Of a DNA stretch of 64,000 nucleotides, positions 48,223 to 56,667 are shown piece by piece. The stretch comes from Planctomycetales bacterium 71-10 (GTDB lineage: Bacteria; Planctomycetota; Planctomycetia; Isosphaerales; Isosphaeraceae). A model generated the notes under the pieces. That model was not told the origin of the DNA, searched no databases, and saw only the letters and a program-made list of their open reading frames with translations. The stretch covers positions 47,348-111,347 of the forward strand of contig MKTT01000068.1 of assembly GCA_001898385.1 (NCBI GenBank), written 5' to 3'. The position numbers and the translations under genes are program-made. Position 1 is the stretch's first letter. Every line of letters begins with the position of its first letter.

Positions 48223-49290
48223 ATGCCGCGGGGGACGATTCGCATCGCGATCATCGGGGCCGGCGCGATCGTGCGCTCGAAGCACGTCCCCAACTTCCGG
48301 GCGATCCGCGGCGTCGAGCTGGTCGGCGTCTGCAACCGTCGCCGGGAGTCCTCCGCGCGGGCCGCTCGGGAATTGGGCCTCCCCAAGACCTACGGCAACT
48401 GGGAGGACGTGATCCAGGACCCGAGCGTCGACGCGGTGCTGATCGGGGCGTGGCCTTACATGCACTGCCCCGTCACGCTCGCGGCGCTCGACGCCGGCAA
48501 GCACGTCCTGACCCAGGCCCGGATGGCCATGAACGCCCGCGAGGCCCAGCGCATGCTCGATCGGGCCCGGGAGGCGACGGGGCAGGCGGCGATGGTCGTC
48601 CCCAGCCCCTACGGCCTGGCCGGGGAGGCGTTCGTCCGGTCGCTGATCGCCGACGGATTCCTCGGGACGCTCCGCGAGGTCCACGTCGACGGCCTGGCCG
48701 GAGACCTCGCCGACCCGTCGACCCCGATGGGATGGCGGCAGAAGACCCGGTACTCGGGCTTCAACATGCTGACCCTGGGGATCCTCCACGAGACCGTCTC
48801 GCGCTGGGTCCCGCCGGCCCGTCGCGTCCTGGCTTATGCCTCCAAGCTCGTCCCCGAGCGCTTCGACCCGGAGTCGAACCGGACCAAGGCCGTGGGGACG
48901 CCGGACAGCGTCCAGGTGCTCACGACCCACGAGGACGGCTCGGTCGGGACGTACCGCCTGAGCGCGGTGTTGTGGGGGGGCCGGTCGATGGGCGTGGCCC
49001 TGCACGGCTCGGAGGGCTCGCTGTTCTACGACCTGCTGACGGACGAGGTTCGCGGCGTGCGCCGGGGCGAGGACGCCCCTCGGGCCCTGCCGATCCCCGA
49101 CGGCCTCCGCGGCGGCTGGCGCGTCGAGGCCGACTTCGTCGCGGCGATCCGGGGCGAACGGCCCGTCACGCACACCGACTTCGCGACCGGGGCCCGCTAC
49201 ATGCAGTTCACGGAGGCCGTCGCGCGCAGCTCGCGCCACCAGGTCCCGGTGGCGCTGCCGCTGAAGGAATTCTCCAACCCCAGCCTGTGA
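48223..49290 (+). CDS. Gfo/Idh/MocA-family oxidoreductase
   Basis: A 355-residue NAD(P)-dependent sugar-type oxidoreductase. Rossmann start MPRGTIRIAIIGAGAIVRSKHVPNFRAIRGVELVGVCNR; the family's EKP position reads TQARMAMNAREAQRM instead of the usual EKPxA, which carries a catalytic-type Lys, so activity may differ. C-domain with GGRSMGVALHGSEGSLFYD and FVAAIRGERPVTHTDFATGARYMQFTEAVARSS. Substrate unknown. ATG 48223 is chosen as the family-like start; GTG 48178 and ATG 48211 are alternatives. Convergent with the RbsD homologue, stops 12 bases apart. Confidence 0.84.
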   Translation: MPRGTIRIAIIGAGAIVRSKHVPNFRAIRGVELVGVCNRRRESSARAARELGLPKTYGNWEDVIQDPSVDAVLIGAWPYMHCPVTLAALDAGKHVLTQARMAMNAREAQRMLDRAREATGQAAMVVPSPYGLAGEAFVRSLIADGFLGTLREVHVDGLAGDLADPSTPMGWRQKTRYSGFNMLTLGILHETVSRWVPPARRVLAYASKLVPERFDPESNRTKAVGTPDSVQVLTTHEDGSVGTYRLSAVLWGGRSMGVALHGSEGSLFYDLLTDEVRGVRRGEDAPRALPIPDGLRGGWRVEADFVAAIRGERPVTHTDFATGARYMQFTEAVARSSRHQVPVALPLKEFSNPSL

Positions 49291-49302
49291 GCGGGGGTCG
49301 CG

Positions 49303-49698
49303 TCAGTACGCGCTGCCGGCGAGGATCCGGACGCTGGCGTAGGGGCTGAACTCGGCGGTCCGGATGACCCCCTTGACGTCCAGCGACTGCTCCTTGAACT
49401 CATGGTAGGGGAGTTCGTCGACGTCGACGTCGCCGACGCACTTGAGGATCTCCTGGAACAGCCGGGGGCTGTGGTCCTTGATCTCGACGGGGACGGCGAT
49501 GGCGTCGATCACCAGCTCCTCGGCCACGGCGCGGACGACGTCCAGAAGGCGGGGGATGCCGGGCGTGAGGGTCAGGTCGATGACGTGGGCGTCGCTGGGG
49601 AGCGGGTAGGCGGCGTCCACGATGAGGAGTTCGTCGGTCTGGCCCAACTCGGCGAGGAGCGAGCAGATCGCCGGGTTGAGGATGCCGCCTCGTTTCAT
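49303..49698 (-). CDS. RbsD/FucU-family protein with catalytic His replaced
   Basis: A 131-residue member of the RbsD/FucU (sugar mutarotase) family: MKRGGILNPAICSLLAELG, VDAAYPLPSDAHVIDLTLTPGIPRLLDVV, and EFSPYASVRILAGSAY at the end. In characterised RbsD the residue after ELG is the catalytic His20; here it is Gln20 (LGQTDELL). The late N of YANIIL is Ser. It may bind sugar without mutarotase activity, or use other residues. ATG 49698 follows GAAGGGGC. It stands alone on the minus strand, convergent with a sugar-type oxidoreductase, which suggests a shared sugar context only by position. Confidence 0.85.
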   Translation of the reverse strand: MKRGGILNPAICSLLAELGQTDELLIVDAAYPLPSDAHVIDLTLTPGIPRLLDVVRAVAEELVIDAIAVPVEIKDHSPRLFQEILKCVGDVDVDELPYHEFKEQSLDVKGVIRTAEFSPYASVRILAGSAY

Positions 49699-49910
49699 GG
49701 TAGCCCCTTCGTTCGATTCGAAACGACCGCGAGGACGACCGGGCGTCGCGATCGGCGACGCGGGCCGGGCCGTCCTCCTTGCAAGACATCACGACCCGAG
49801 GGGATTGGAGCCCCCTCGACGCCGCCAGTATAACGGTTGGGATAGGCGTGCTCCACCCGAACGGCCTCGCCCGGGCCGGCCCCATCCCCGTCGGCGACGG
49901 ACGAGGCGCG

Positions 49911-52067
49911 ATGTCACCCCCCAGGTCGAGACTTCGCAGCATCCTGCCGGCGGCCGTCGCCCTGGCCCTGCCGGGCGGCTGCTCGCCGCGCGATCCGTAC
50001 CCGCCCGGCGTCGTCGCCGCGCCCGCCTCCGCCGCGCCCGTGGAGTCGATGGACGACCCGCGGATCGCCCACCTCCTGGACGCGGCGAGGACCTGGCGGG
50101 AGATGCGAGGCCCGGGGCGGGAGGTGGTGGATCAACTGGTGCTGGTCGCCGACGTCCCGACCTTCTTCTCCGCCCTCGCCGCGTGGGACGGGCGGACGTT
50201 CTATCCGATCCTCATCGACGACCCGCGATGGACCCTCCCGTTCGCGGAGGCGTTCCGGCCCTCGCGCATCCTGCGGTGGCCGACGACCCCCCGGGGCGTC
50301 GGGTCGGGGCCGGTGGACGAATGGGGGGCGGCCGGCGAGGCCGTGAGCCGGGCGTGGGTCGAGGACGAGCCGGGCCAGGTCGACCTGCCGCCCCCCGGGG
50401 CGCGGCCTCGCGACCTGGGCCGCACGCCCCCCGGGCTCGTCCTGTCGCACCCCGGCAGCCCGGCGCTGGCGGGGGCGGCCGCGCTGGCCGCGGGCCGATT
50501 CCAGCCCCTCGTCCGGGTCGGGCGGGTCGTGACGGAGGACCGGCGGGAGGAGCCGCTCGGCTTCGCCGCGACCCTCACCGAGGAGCAGGCGATCGCCTTC
50601 GCCCGGCGGGTGGAGGCCCGCGTCGCTTCGGTCGCGAAGTCGTACGGCGACCTGGGCGACGACGTCGACTTCCTGACGCTGGCCGGCGACTGGCCCTTCC
50701 GCTACGATTCGCGGCGGGGCTCCGGCATGAATCGGGGCGATCGGGCCGTGGACGACCTGCTCGGCCGCGAGTTGCCCCCCGGGACGGCCGACGTGGACGG
50801 GGCCCGACGGCGCTGGGCCTACACCGGCCGCCTCCTCGGCGACGCCCCGGCGTCCGTCTACCGGGCGATGGCGGCGCTCTTCCTCCAGCCCGAATCGGCC
50901 CTGCTCTGGAACACCTACGGCGGCGGCCACCCCTGGTCGGACTACGACGTGGCCGGGGCCGCGACGATCCTCCGGCTGATCCGGCCGGCCGCCGACGTCC
51001 GGGCCCACGCCGGGAGCCTGGCCGACCTGGCCGCCTGGCGCGCGGCGATCGAGGGGCCGGGGGGGCGGGACCTCCTGATGATGAATTCCTCGGGCTCGCC
51101 GGTCCGCTTCACGATCGCGGGCGGCCCGGGCTTGACGGGCGACGTCCCCCTGGACGGGACGTCGGCGGTCTCCCTGATCCACAGCTTCTCCGCCGCCGAC
51201 CCGACCGACCCGGACACCATCGCCGGCCGTTTCCTGGACCGCGGGGCGTTCATCTACTACGGGTCGATGAACGAACCCTACCTGATCAGCTTCCGCGTGC
51301 CGTACATCCTGGCCCAGCTCATGGTCGCCGAGGTCCCCCTGGGCGCGGCGTTCCGGCAGGGGCCGGGCGAGGGATTCGGCTTTCCCTGGCGGCTGGTCTA
51401 CCTCGGCGACCCGTTCTATCGGATCGATCCCGACCGCGCCCGCGACCGCCCCCGGCGGGCCCACGCCGATGCGTCCCCGCCCGGCGTCAACGTCCTCGCG
51501 GCGCGCCCCCGGCCCGACTCCCCGGATGCGGCCGGGACGCTCGACTGGTGCTACGAAGCCTCCCTGCTGGCCTCGGCGACCCTCGGCACGGCCGCGACGC
51601 CCGACGTCCTCCAGGCGCTCGACGACCTGGACCGGAGCCGGCTCGACGCCGGTCGCCGCGCCCGGTTCGACGCCCTGCTCGTCGACCGCTGCCTCGCGGC
51701 GGGGGACCTGGCGGGGCTGCTCGACCGATTGCTTCGAATCCCGGACCGCGAGCGGACCCCGACCGTGTGGCGGGCCGTCGAGACGGCGGCCTTCGGCCGG
51801 CTCGCCGCCCTCCTCCGCGAGGATCGCTTCGACGACGCCCTCGACCTGTGGGGGCGGATCGCGGTCGCCCCGTGGCGTCCCGGGTCGGACTTCCCCGGCG
51901 ACCTCACGCGACGCATCGCCGAGGGGGCCGATCGAGGCCGGTTGCCAGCCTTCCGGGCGCGCCTGGCGGGCGCCCTGGATCGCCTCGATCCGGCGACGAT
52001 CCCGACCGGCCGGCGGGAAATGCTGGAGGGTTCGCTCCGGAAACTCGATAAAGACCTGGCACGGTGA
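49911..52067 (+). CDS. Putative secreted TIGR03790-like protein
   Basis: A 718-residue exported protein starting MSPPRSRLRSILPAAVALALPGGCSP, a signal sequence with a possible but non-ideal lipobox Cys. The middle to C-terminal section carries GGGHPWSDYDVAGAA and a segment MNEPYLISFRVPYIL..PLGAAFRQ..FPWRLVYLGDPFYRI, resembling TIGR03790-type proteins (ExPYL..GEAFxxS..WxxxLxGDPLYRP), which are related in outline to C25-like peptidases. Catalytic residues are not clear. The rest is Ala/Arg-rich helices. ATG 49911 follows GACGAGGCG. No operon partner; the downstream gene is tRNA-Cys. Confidence 0.65.
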   Translation: MSPPRSRLRSILPAAVALALPGGCSPRDPYPPGVVAAPASAAPVESMDDPRIAHLLDAARTWREMRGPGREVVDQLVLVADVPTFFSALAAWDGRTFYPILIDDPRWTLPFAEAFRPSRILRWPTTPRGVGSGPVDEWGAAGEAVSRAWVEDEPGQVDLPPPGARPRDLGRTPPGLVLSHPGSPALAGAAALAAGRFQPLVRVGRVVTEDRREEPLGFAATLTEEQAIAFARRVEARVASVAKSYGDLGDDVDFLTLAGDWPFRYDSRRGSGMNRGDRAVDDLLGRELPPGTADVDGARRRWAYTGRLLGDAPASVYRAMAALFLQPESALLWNTYGGGHPWSDYDVAGAATILRLIRPAADVRAHAGSLADLAAWRAAIEGPGGRDLLMMNSSGSPVRFTIAGGPGLTGDVPLDGTSAVSLIHSFSAADPTDPDTIAGRFLDRGAFIYYGSMNEPYLISFRVPYILAQLMVAEVPLGAAFRQGPGEGFGFPWRLVYLGDPFYRIDPDRARDRPRRAHADASPPGVNVLAARPRPDSPDAAGTLDWCYEASLLASATLGTAATPDVLQALDDLDRSRLDAGRRARFDALLVDRCLAAGDLAGLLDRLLRIPDRERTPTVWRAVETAAFGRLAALLREDRFDDALDLWGRIAVAPWRPGSDFPGDLTRRIAEGADRGRLPAFRARLAGALDRLDPATIPTGRREMLEGSLRKLDKDLAR

Positions 52068-52107
52068 GATCGCACGACGAAACCCGCACTCGCGTCGGCA
52101 ACTCTGC

Positions 52108-52136
52108 TTGCCCTCGGCGTGCGGTTCGGGTAGTTT
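52108..52136 (+). promoter_or_regulatory. Candidate promoter for tRNA-Cys
   Basis: TTGCCC (52108-52113), a 17-base spacer and TAGTTT (52131-52136), 50 bases upstream of the tRNA 5' end. Confidence 0.5.
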
Positions 52137-52185
52137 AGAGCCCCTGTGACGGGGGGGCGATCCTCACCCAATCCTCCCCGACGTC

Positions 52186-52256
<71 letters not shown>

Positions 52257-52347
52257 CTCATCGCTCCCTTCCCAGCCCCCGGGCCGAGGGAGTCGCAATC
52301 CTCCCCAGCGAAGGCGGCCCGGGTGATCTCCCACCCAGGAGTCGCCC

Positions 52348-53184
52348 ATGATTTCGCTCCGCCCGCTCGCGGCGTTCATGCTCTCCTTCGCGTGCCTGGC
52401 GTCGTCCTCCGGCGCATCCCGGGCCGAGGAGGAGGCGGGCCACCTGGTGATCTGCGGCGGCGGAGGGCTCCCGGACTCCGTCCGCGATCGCTTCGTCGAG
52501 CTGGCGGGCGGCGCGAAGGCCCGGATCGTCGTCGTCCCCACCGCCAGCGAGTCCGCCGACGGCCCCCCGCGGGAGCTGGACGAGTTCCTCGAACCCTGGC
52601 GCAAGCGCGGGGTCGCTTCGGCGAAGCTGCTGCACACGCGGTCGCGCGCGAAGGCGGACGACCCGGCGTTCGCCGCGCAGCTCGACGACACCGACGGCGT
52701 CTGGTTCAGCGGCGGCGACCAGTCGCGGGTCACCGAGGCGTACCTGGGCACGGCCACCGACGCGGCCTTCCGGCGGGTCCTCGCCCGCGGCGGCGTGCTG
52801 GGGGGGACGTCGGCCGGGGCGGCCCTGATGACGCGCGTCATGATCACGGGCGGGACCGAGAAGGCGAGCGTCGGCGAGGGCTTCGGGTTCCTCCCCGACG
52901 TCGTCGTGGACCAGCACGCCCTGCGACGGAGCCGACTGAACCGGCTGATGGGGGTCGTCGGCGAGCGTCCCGCGTTGAAGGCGGGCGTCGCGATCGACGA
53001 GGCGACCGCCCTGATCGTCGACCTCAAGGCCGGGCGATGGCAGGTCGGGGGCGCCTCGTACGTCGTCGTCCTGCGCCCGGCCCGGGACGGCAAGCCGGCC
53101 CGCATCGACGTCTTCCACGAGGGCGAGCGGGGCGAGTTGGGGACCTGGGCGATCGCCGATCGGGCCATCGAGGAGGATCGCTGA
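52348..53184 (+). CDS. Secreted cyanophycinase-like (peptidase family S51) protein
   Basis: A 278-residue exported protein: signal peptide MISLRPLAAFMLSFACLASSSGASRAEE, then the S51 fold. VICGGGGLPDSVRDRFVELAGG, ARIVVVPTASE and WFSGGDQSRVTEAY precede the nucleophile Ser155 in GGTSAGAALM; the His of the family is likely in VVVDQHALRRSRLNR. Cyanophycinases cleave beta-Asp-Arg dipeptides from multi-L-arginyl-poly-Asp; extracellular forms exist. Substrate here is inferred from the family. ATG 52348 has AGGAG upstream. 91 bases after tRNA-Cys. Confidence 0.87.
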   Translation: MISLRPLAAFMLSFACLASSSGASRAEEEAGHLVICGGGGLPDSVRDRFVELAGGAKARIVVVPTASESADGPPRELDEFLEPWRKRGVASAKLLHTRSRAKADDPAFAAQLDDTDGVWFSGGDQSRVTEAYLGTATDAAFRRVLARGGVLGGTSAGAALMTRVMITGGTEKASVGEGFGFLPDVVVDQHALRRSRLNRLMGVVGERPALKAGVAIDEATALIVDLKAGRWQVGGASYVVVLRPARDGKPARIDVFHEGERGELGTWAIADRAIEEDR

Positions 53185-53293
53185 GCGACGGGCATTCCCG
53201 TTGGCGCGCGGGCCGACATGCGATAAGAACCGGGCCGCACCCCGCGCCCGCGCGGTGCGGAATCCCCGGTCCCTCGCGCCTCCGAGGCCGTCC

Positions 53294-54961
53294 ATGATCG
53301 AATCGCGACCGCCGTCGGCGGGGCCGAGCGCCCGCCCCGCGTCCCCTTCGCGGTCCTTCCGCGCGCCGACCCCGGAGGCCGCCGCCTCGCCGGTCGCGTC
53401 GAGGTCGCCGGCCGCCCTCGATCGCGCGCTGGTCGCGGGGGTCTTCCTGGGCTCCTTCGCCCTGCTGCTGCTGAGGGCGCCGGGGCTCGACTACTTCCTG
53501 ACCAGCCGCGACCACGGGTATCAGGTCGGCATCGGCGGGCAGGTCTTGCAGGGGGCGACGCCGGGCGTGGACATCGTCTGTGTGTACGGGCCGATGGCCA
53601 TGCTGACGAGCGCGCTGGGACTCCGGATCTCCGGGTCGCTGCTGGGCGAGACCCTCCTCTGCTCGGGCGGGTACGCACTTTGTTTCACGCTGCTGTACGT
53701 CCTGGCGCGGCGGGATTGGTCGCGGACGGCCGGGCTCGCGGCGGCGGCGGCCGGCTATGCGCTGATGGCGCGGTACTACAAGTGGTACGTCTGGCTGATC
53801 CCGCTGGCGACCCTCTGGGGCCTCCGGGGGTGGATCGACGCGGCCGACGACCGGAAGCGGCGGTGGCTGGCGGCCTGCGGGCTGATCGTGGGCCTGGGAT
53901 GGCTCTACCGCCTGGACATGGGAACGCTCGCCGCGGTCGCGGTCGGGCTGATGATCGCGGCGGCGGAATTCGGCCGGCCGTCGCGGCGACTCGCCGGCTC
54001 GCTGGCGGTCTTCGTCGCGGCGGCGTCGGCGCTCCCGATCGCCTGGACGGCCTACCTCGCGGCGGCGGAGGGGATCGGGGCCCCGTGGACGTTCCTGTCG
54101 TCGTCGTTCCACGGGGCGCTGGTGGTTTCGCGGGGCATGGCCGCGCCGATGGTCCCGCTGCCGTCGATCATCCTCGGCTTCACCTGCGCCTCGGCCGTGC
54201 TGGTGCTCTCCGCGACGATCGGCGTCGTCCAGTGGTGGCGGGGGGACGCGTCGCCGGGCTCGCGCTACCTGCTGGCGACGGCCCTGGTCGCGCTGGCGAC
54301 GGCCCACCAGGCGACGCACCGCCGCGACCCCGCGCATCTCCTCCAGGTCGTCCCGCCGCTGATCGCGGGGGCGTTCGCGATCCTGGCCACGGCCCGCCGA
54401 GCGGCCGGGGACGCCTCGCGGGGCGTCCCGTCGCGTGCGGCCTTCGGGTCGTTCGCGATCGCCTCGGCCGGCATCCTGGCCTATGCGACCTACGGCCTCA
54501 CCCCGTTCGCGCGCTGGGATTTGGTCCCCATCGGACCCGACCCGATCGCCCGGTTGAAGCGGCTCGCGCATCCGACGGCCGCCGTCGACCACCCCGGCCT
54601 CGCCGTCGTCCAGGCCGTGCGCGAGAACTCCGCGCCCGGCGACGCGATCCTCGTCTTCCCGCTCGACTCGCAGCTCCTGACGCTCGCCGAGAGGCGCATG
54701 AGCGGCCGGCTGCACGGCTATTATGCGGGGGTGTTCGACGCCCCCGACGACGCCCGCCTCAACCTGGACGCCGTCCTCGCGGACCCGCCCGTCCTCGTCG
54801 TCGTCCCCTCCCCCAAGGCCGACCCGAGCGGGTCCGACTGGCCTGCCGACGAACTCGCCCGCAAGGGCCGGGCGGCCCACGCCTATCTCGAAGGCCACAT
54901 CCGCGCCGACTACCCGCGGACCGTGTTCGACGACGGCCGTTCGGCCGTCCTGGCGCGGTGA
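53294..54961 (+). CDS. Polytopic membrane protein, GT-C glycosyltransferase-like
   Basis: A 555-residue protein. A Pro/Ser/Ala-rich cytoplasmic N-terminus of about 40 residues precedes roughly ten membrane helices (first LVAGVFLGSFALLLLRA). After TM1: YFLTSRDHGYQVGIGGQVLQGATPGVDIVCVYGPM, an acidic-residue loop as in GT-C enzymes. The C-terminal ~130 residues form a soluble domain (DAILVFPLDSQLLTLAERR, VLVVVPSPKADP). Substrate unknown. ATG 53294 replaces a longer frame starting at 53201. It is followed by a decayed transposase on the opposite strand. Confidence 0.7.
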   Translation: MIESRPPSAGPSARPASPSRSFRAPTPEAAASPVASRSPAALDRALVAGVFLGSFALLLLRAPGLDYFLTSRDHGYQVGIGGQVLQGATPGVDIVCVYGPMAMLTSALGLRISGSLLGETLLCSGGYALCFTLLYVLARRDWSRTAGLAAAAAGYALMARYYKWYVWLIPLATLWGLRGWIDAADDRKRRWLAACGLIVGLGWLYRLDMGTLAAVAVGLMIAAAEFGRPSRRLAGSLAVFVAAASALPIAWTAYLAAAEGIGAPWTFLSSSFHGALVVSRGMAAPMVPLPSIILGFTCASAVLVLSATIGVVQWWRGDASPGSRYLLATALVALATAHQATHRRDPAHLLQVVPPLIAGAFAILATARRAAGDASRGVPSRAAFGSFAIASAGILAYATYGLTPFARWDLVPIGPDPIARLKRLAHPTAAVDHPGLAVVQAVRENSAPGDAILVFPLDSQLLTLAERRMSGRLHGYYAGVFDAPDDARLNLDAVLADPPVLVVVPSPKADPSGSDWPADELARKGRAAHAYLEGHIRADYPRTVFDDGRSAVLAR

Positions 54962-55071
54962 TGGAGTCCTCCAATCCGGGTAGAGCTTTCGATCCTTGAG
55001 ATTGATCCGGCACGAGCCCGTGGGAGGATGGGCGGGGCGGCCGGCCCGGCCGCGCGGAGTAGGCCCGTTTC

Positions 55072-55094
55072 GGGGCGACCGGGCCGGTCGCCCC
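55072..55094 (+). terminator. Hairpin downstream of the membrane-protein gene
   Basis: A 9-bp stem GGGGCGACC / GGTCGCCCC around GGGCC, about 110 bases past the stop, between the gene and the transposase remnant. Terminator role inferred from position only. Confidence 0.4.
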
Positions 55095-55700
55095 ACCTCT
55101 GATCCATCGAATCACGGCCGTGCCGTCGTACAGGTCGAAGGGGCCGCGAGACCAGCCTCGTTTCTGGCCGGCCCGCTTGGCCAGGTCGATCGCCCTGGCG
55201 CCGTAGGTCGGCGCGGGGCCGCGTCGGCCGGCGGGCTTGGGGCCGGGGAGCGTCCGCAGGGCCGCGTCCTTGCGGAGCCGGCCGACGACCGTGATCCCCA
55301 TCTCCTTCGCCGCCTTCGGCACGTCCTTCTTGGCGTAGGCGCCGTCGGCGACCAGCCGGATCGGCCGCCCCAGCAGGCCGAGCCACCGCTTCGCCCACCT
55401 CAACAACTCGACGGCCATCACGAGCTTGGTGCGGAAATCGGGGCGATGCTTCGGGTCGATCGACGGCAGATCCTTCTCGCGCACGTACAGCCGCGACAGC
55501 AAAGGCAAAGTGATCACGCCCCAGGATTGATGCTCGACGAGCAACGCCATCACGACGAAGACGTGGCCGTACAGGTGCGGCGAGCCGGCCGGGCCGGGCG
55601 TGGGGTTGTGATGGACGCCGGCGGCCTGGACGAACGGGCCGTAACGTCGCGTCGGCGTCGCCTCCGCCCTCGGATCCGCGAATCGAACCTTCCCATCCGG
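55095..55700 (-). pseudogene. Decayed DDE transposase fragment (IS701/DDE_5-like)
   Basis: Minus-strand reading shows a transposase middle: RYGPFVQAAGVHHNPTPGP, HLYGHVFVVMALLV, FRTKLVMAVELLRWAKRWL, IRLVADGAYAKKDVPKAAKEMG, TVVGRLRKDAALRTLPGPK and ARAIDLAKRAGQKRGW. These follow DDE_5/IS701-like transposases, where DDTPTKRYGPxVQGAGxHHNPTP is expected; here the first catalytic Asp-Asp (DDTPT) has become AEATPT. The N-terminal half and the C-terminal catalytic region are missing. It is a remnant without visible terminal inverted repeats; the surviving frame is open by chance of GC bias. Confidence 0.75.
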
Positions 55701-55980
55701 CGGCTCATCGACTCTCCGATTCCTATTTAAGGCTCTCGGCCCGCACGACGCCGGCTGTGTTTGCAACGGACGCCCGGCCCGAATCAAGGTGCTTCATCCG
55801 GCGTATTCGGCTCGGCCCGCACGAGCGGCTCGGGCCGACGTGTGGATTCCGCCCGACGAAAGAAGCGTCGTGATAAGTTCTCTATGAATTCAACCGAGGT
55901 GGGCGGGTAGGCATCGACGCCTGCCTCGACAGCCGACTCGGGGCGACATCATCTCGAACGAGCATGGAGGTTCGTAGAAC

Positions 55981-56607
55981 ATGTCTTCACGCACCGCCTT
56001 CCGACCGACCGACATCCCCGGCGTCCGCCTGGAGGACCGCGTGGTCCTCAGCGGCGGCGCGGGCGGGGCCATGGGGGGCTCCGTCCTCCTCCGGAACGTC
56101 CGGACCCCCTCCCGGGTGGTCAGGCCCGCCCGCCCCTCGGTCTCGTCGCTCGTCGACGTGGCCTTCGACTCCTTCCAGGAGCAGTTCCGCCAGGTCCGCT
56201 CGACCTACCTGGCCTCGGTCCAGGCCGGGACGGCGACGGACGCCGACCGGAAGGCCTTCAACGACTACGTCGCGCAGCGGGTGGACCTGCTGGCCCAGCA
56301 GGTCACGAACAGCATGCTGGTCTATCCCAAGGGCTCCAGCCGCGGGAACGACGGCTCCAGCGTCCTGCCCCTGATGGTGGCCCGCATCAAGGGCGACGCC
56401 TCGACCGACGCCGAGACCGGGCGGCAGACCACGACCCTGAAGTCGTCCCTCACGTCGTCCACCCCGGCCCCCGGCGCCTCCGAGACGACCATCGCCCTGG
56501 CGTCGATGGCCCAGGACGACGCGGTCGAGGCGTCGCGGGTCTCCACGATCAACGGCGTGACCATCGTCCGCAACGGCTACTTCGGGGCTAGCCGGAAGAA
56601 GGGCTGA
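55981..56607 (+). CDS. Planctomycete secreted protein with N-terminal LEDRVVLS motif
   Basis: A 208-residue protein. The N-terminus has RLEDRVVLSGGAGGAMGG, an LE-x-R-x-x-L/A motif that marks exported planctomycete proteins. A helical stretch SLVDVAFDSFQEQFRQVRSTYLASVQAGTATDADRKAFNDYVAQRVDLLAQQVTNSM is the main feature; the rest is Ser/Thr-rich. No known family. ATG 55981, with GGAGG at about 15 nt upstream. The following gene, also with this motif, is 60 bases on across a C14 tract. Confidence 0.7.
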   Translation: MSSRTAFRPTDIPGVRLEDRVVLSGGAGGAMGGSVLLRNVRTPSRVVRPARPSVSSLVDVAFDSFQEQFRQVRSTYLASVQAGTATDADRKAFNDYVAQRVDLLAQQVTNSMLVYPKGSSRGNDGSSVLPLMVARIKGDASTDAETGRQTTTLKSSLTSSTPAPGASETTIALASMAQDDAVEASRVSTINGVTIVRNGYFGASRKKG

Positions 56608-56629
56608 CCGCCCCCCGGCCCCCCCGGAT

Positions 56630-56643
56630 CCCCCCCCCCCCCC
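56630..56643 (+). repeat. Homopolymeric C14 tract
   Basis: Fourteen consecutive C residues, 24 bases upstream of the ATG at 56668 and after several shorter C runs. Such tracts can slip during replication and vary promoter or leader spacing; no evidence of variation is available here. It is also a site prone to sequencing error. Confidence 0.8.
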
Positions 56644-56667
56644 AACGCCTAGCGACGAGGCCGCTCC

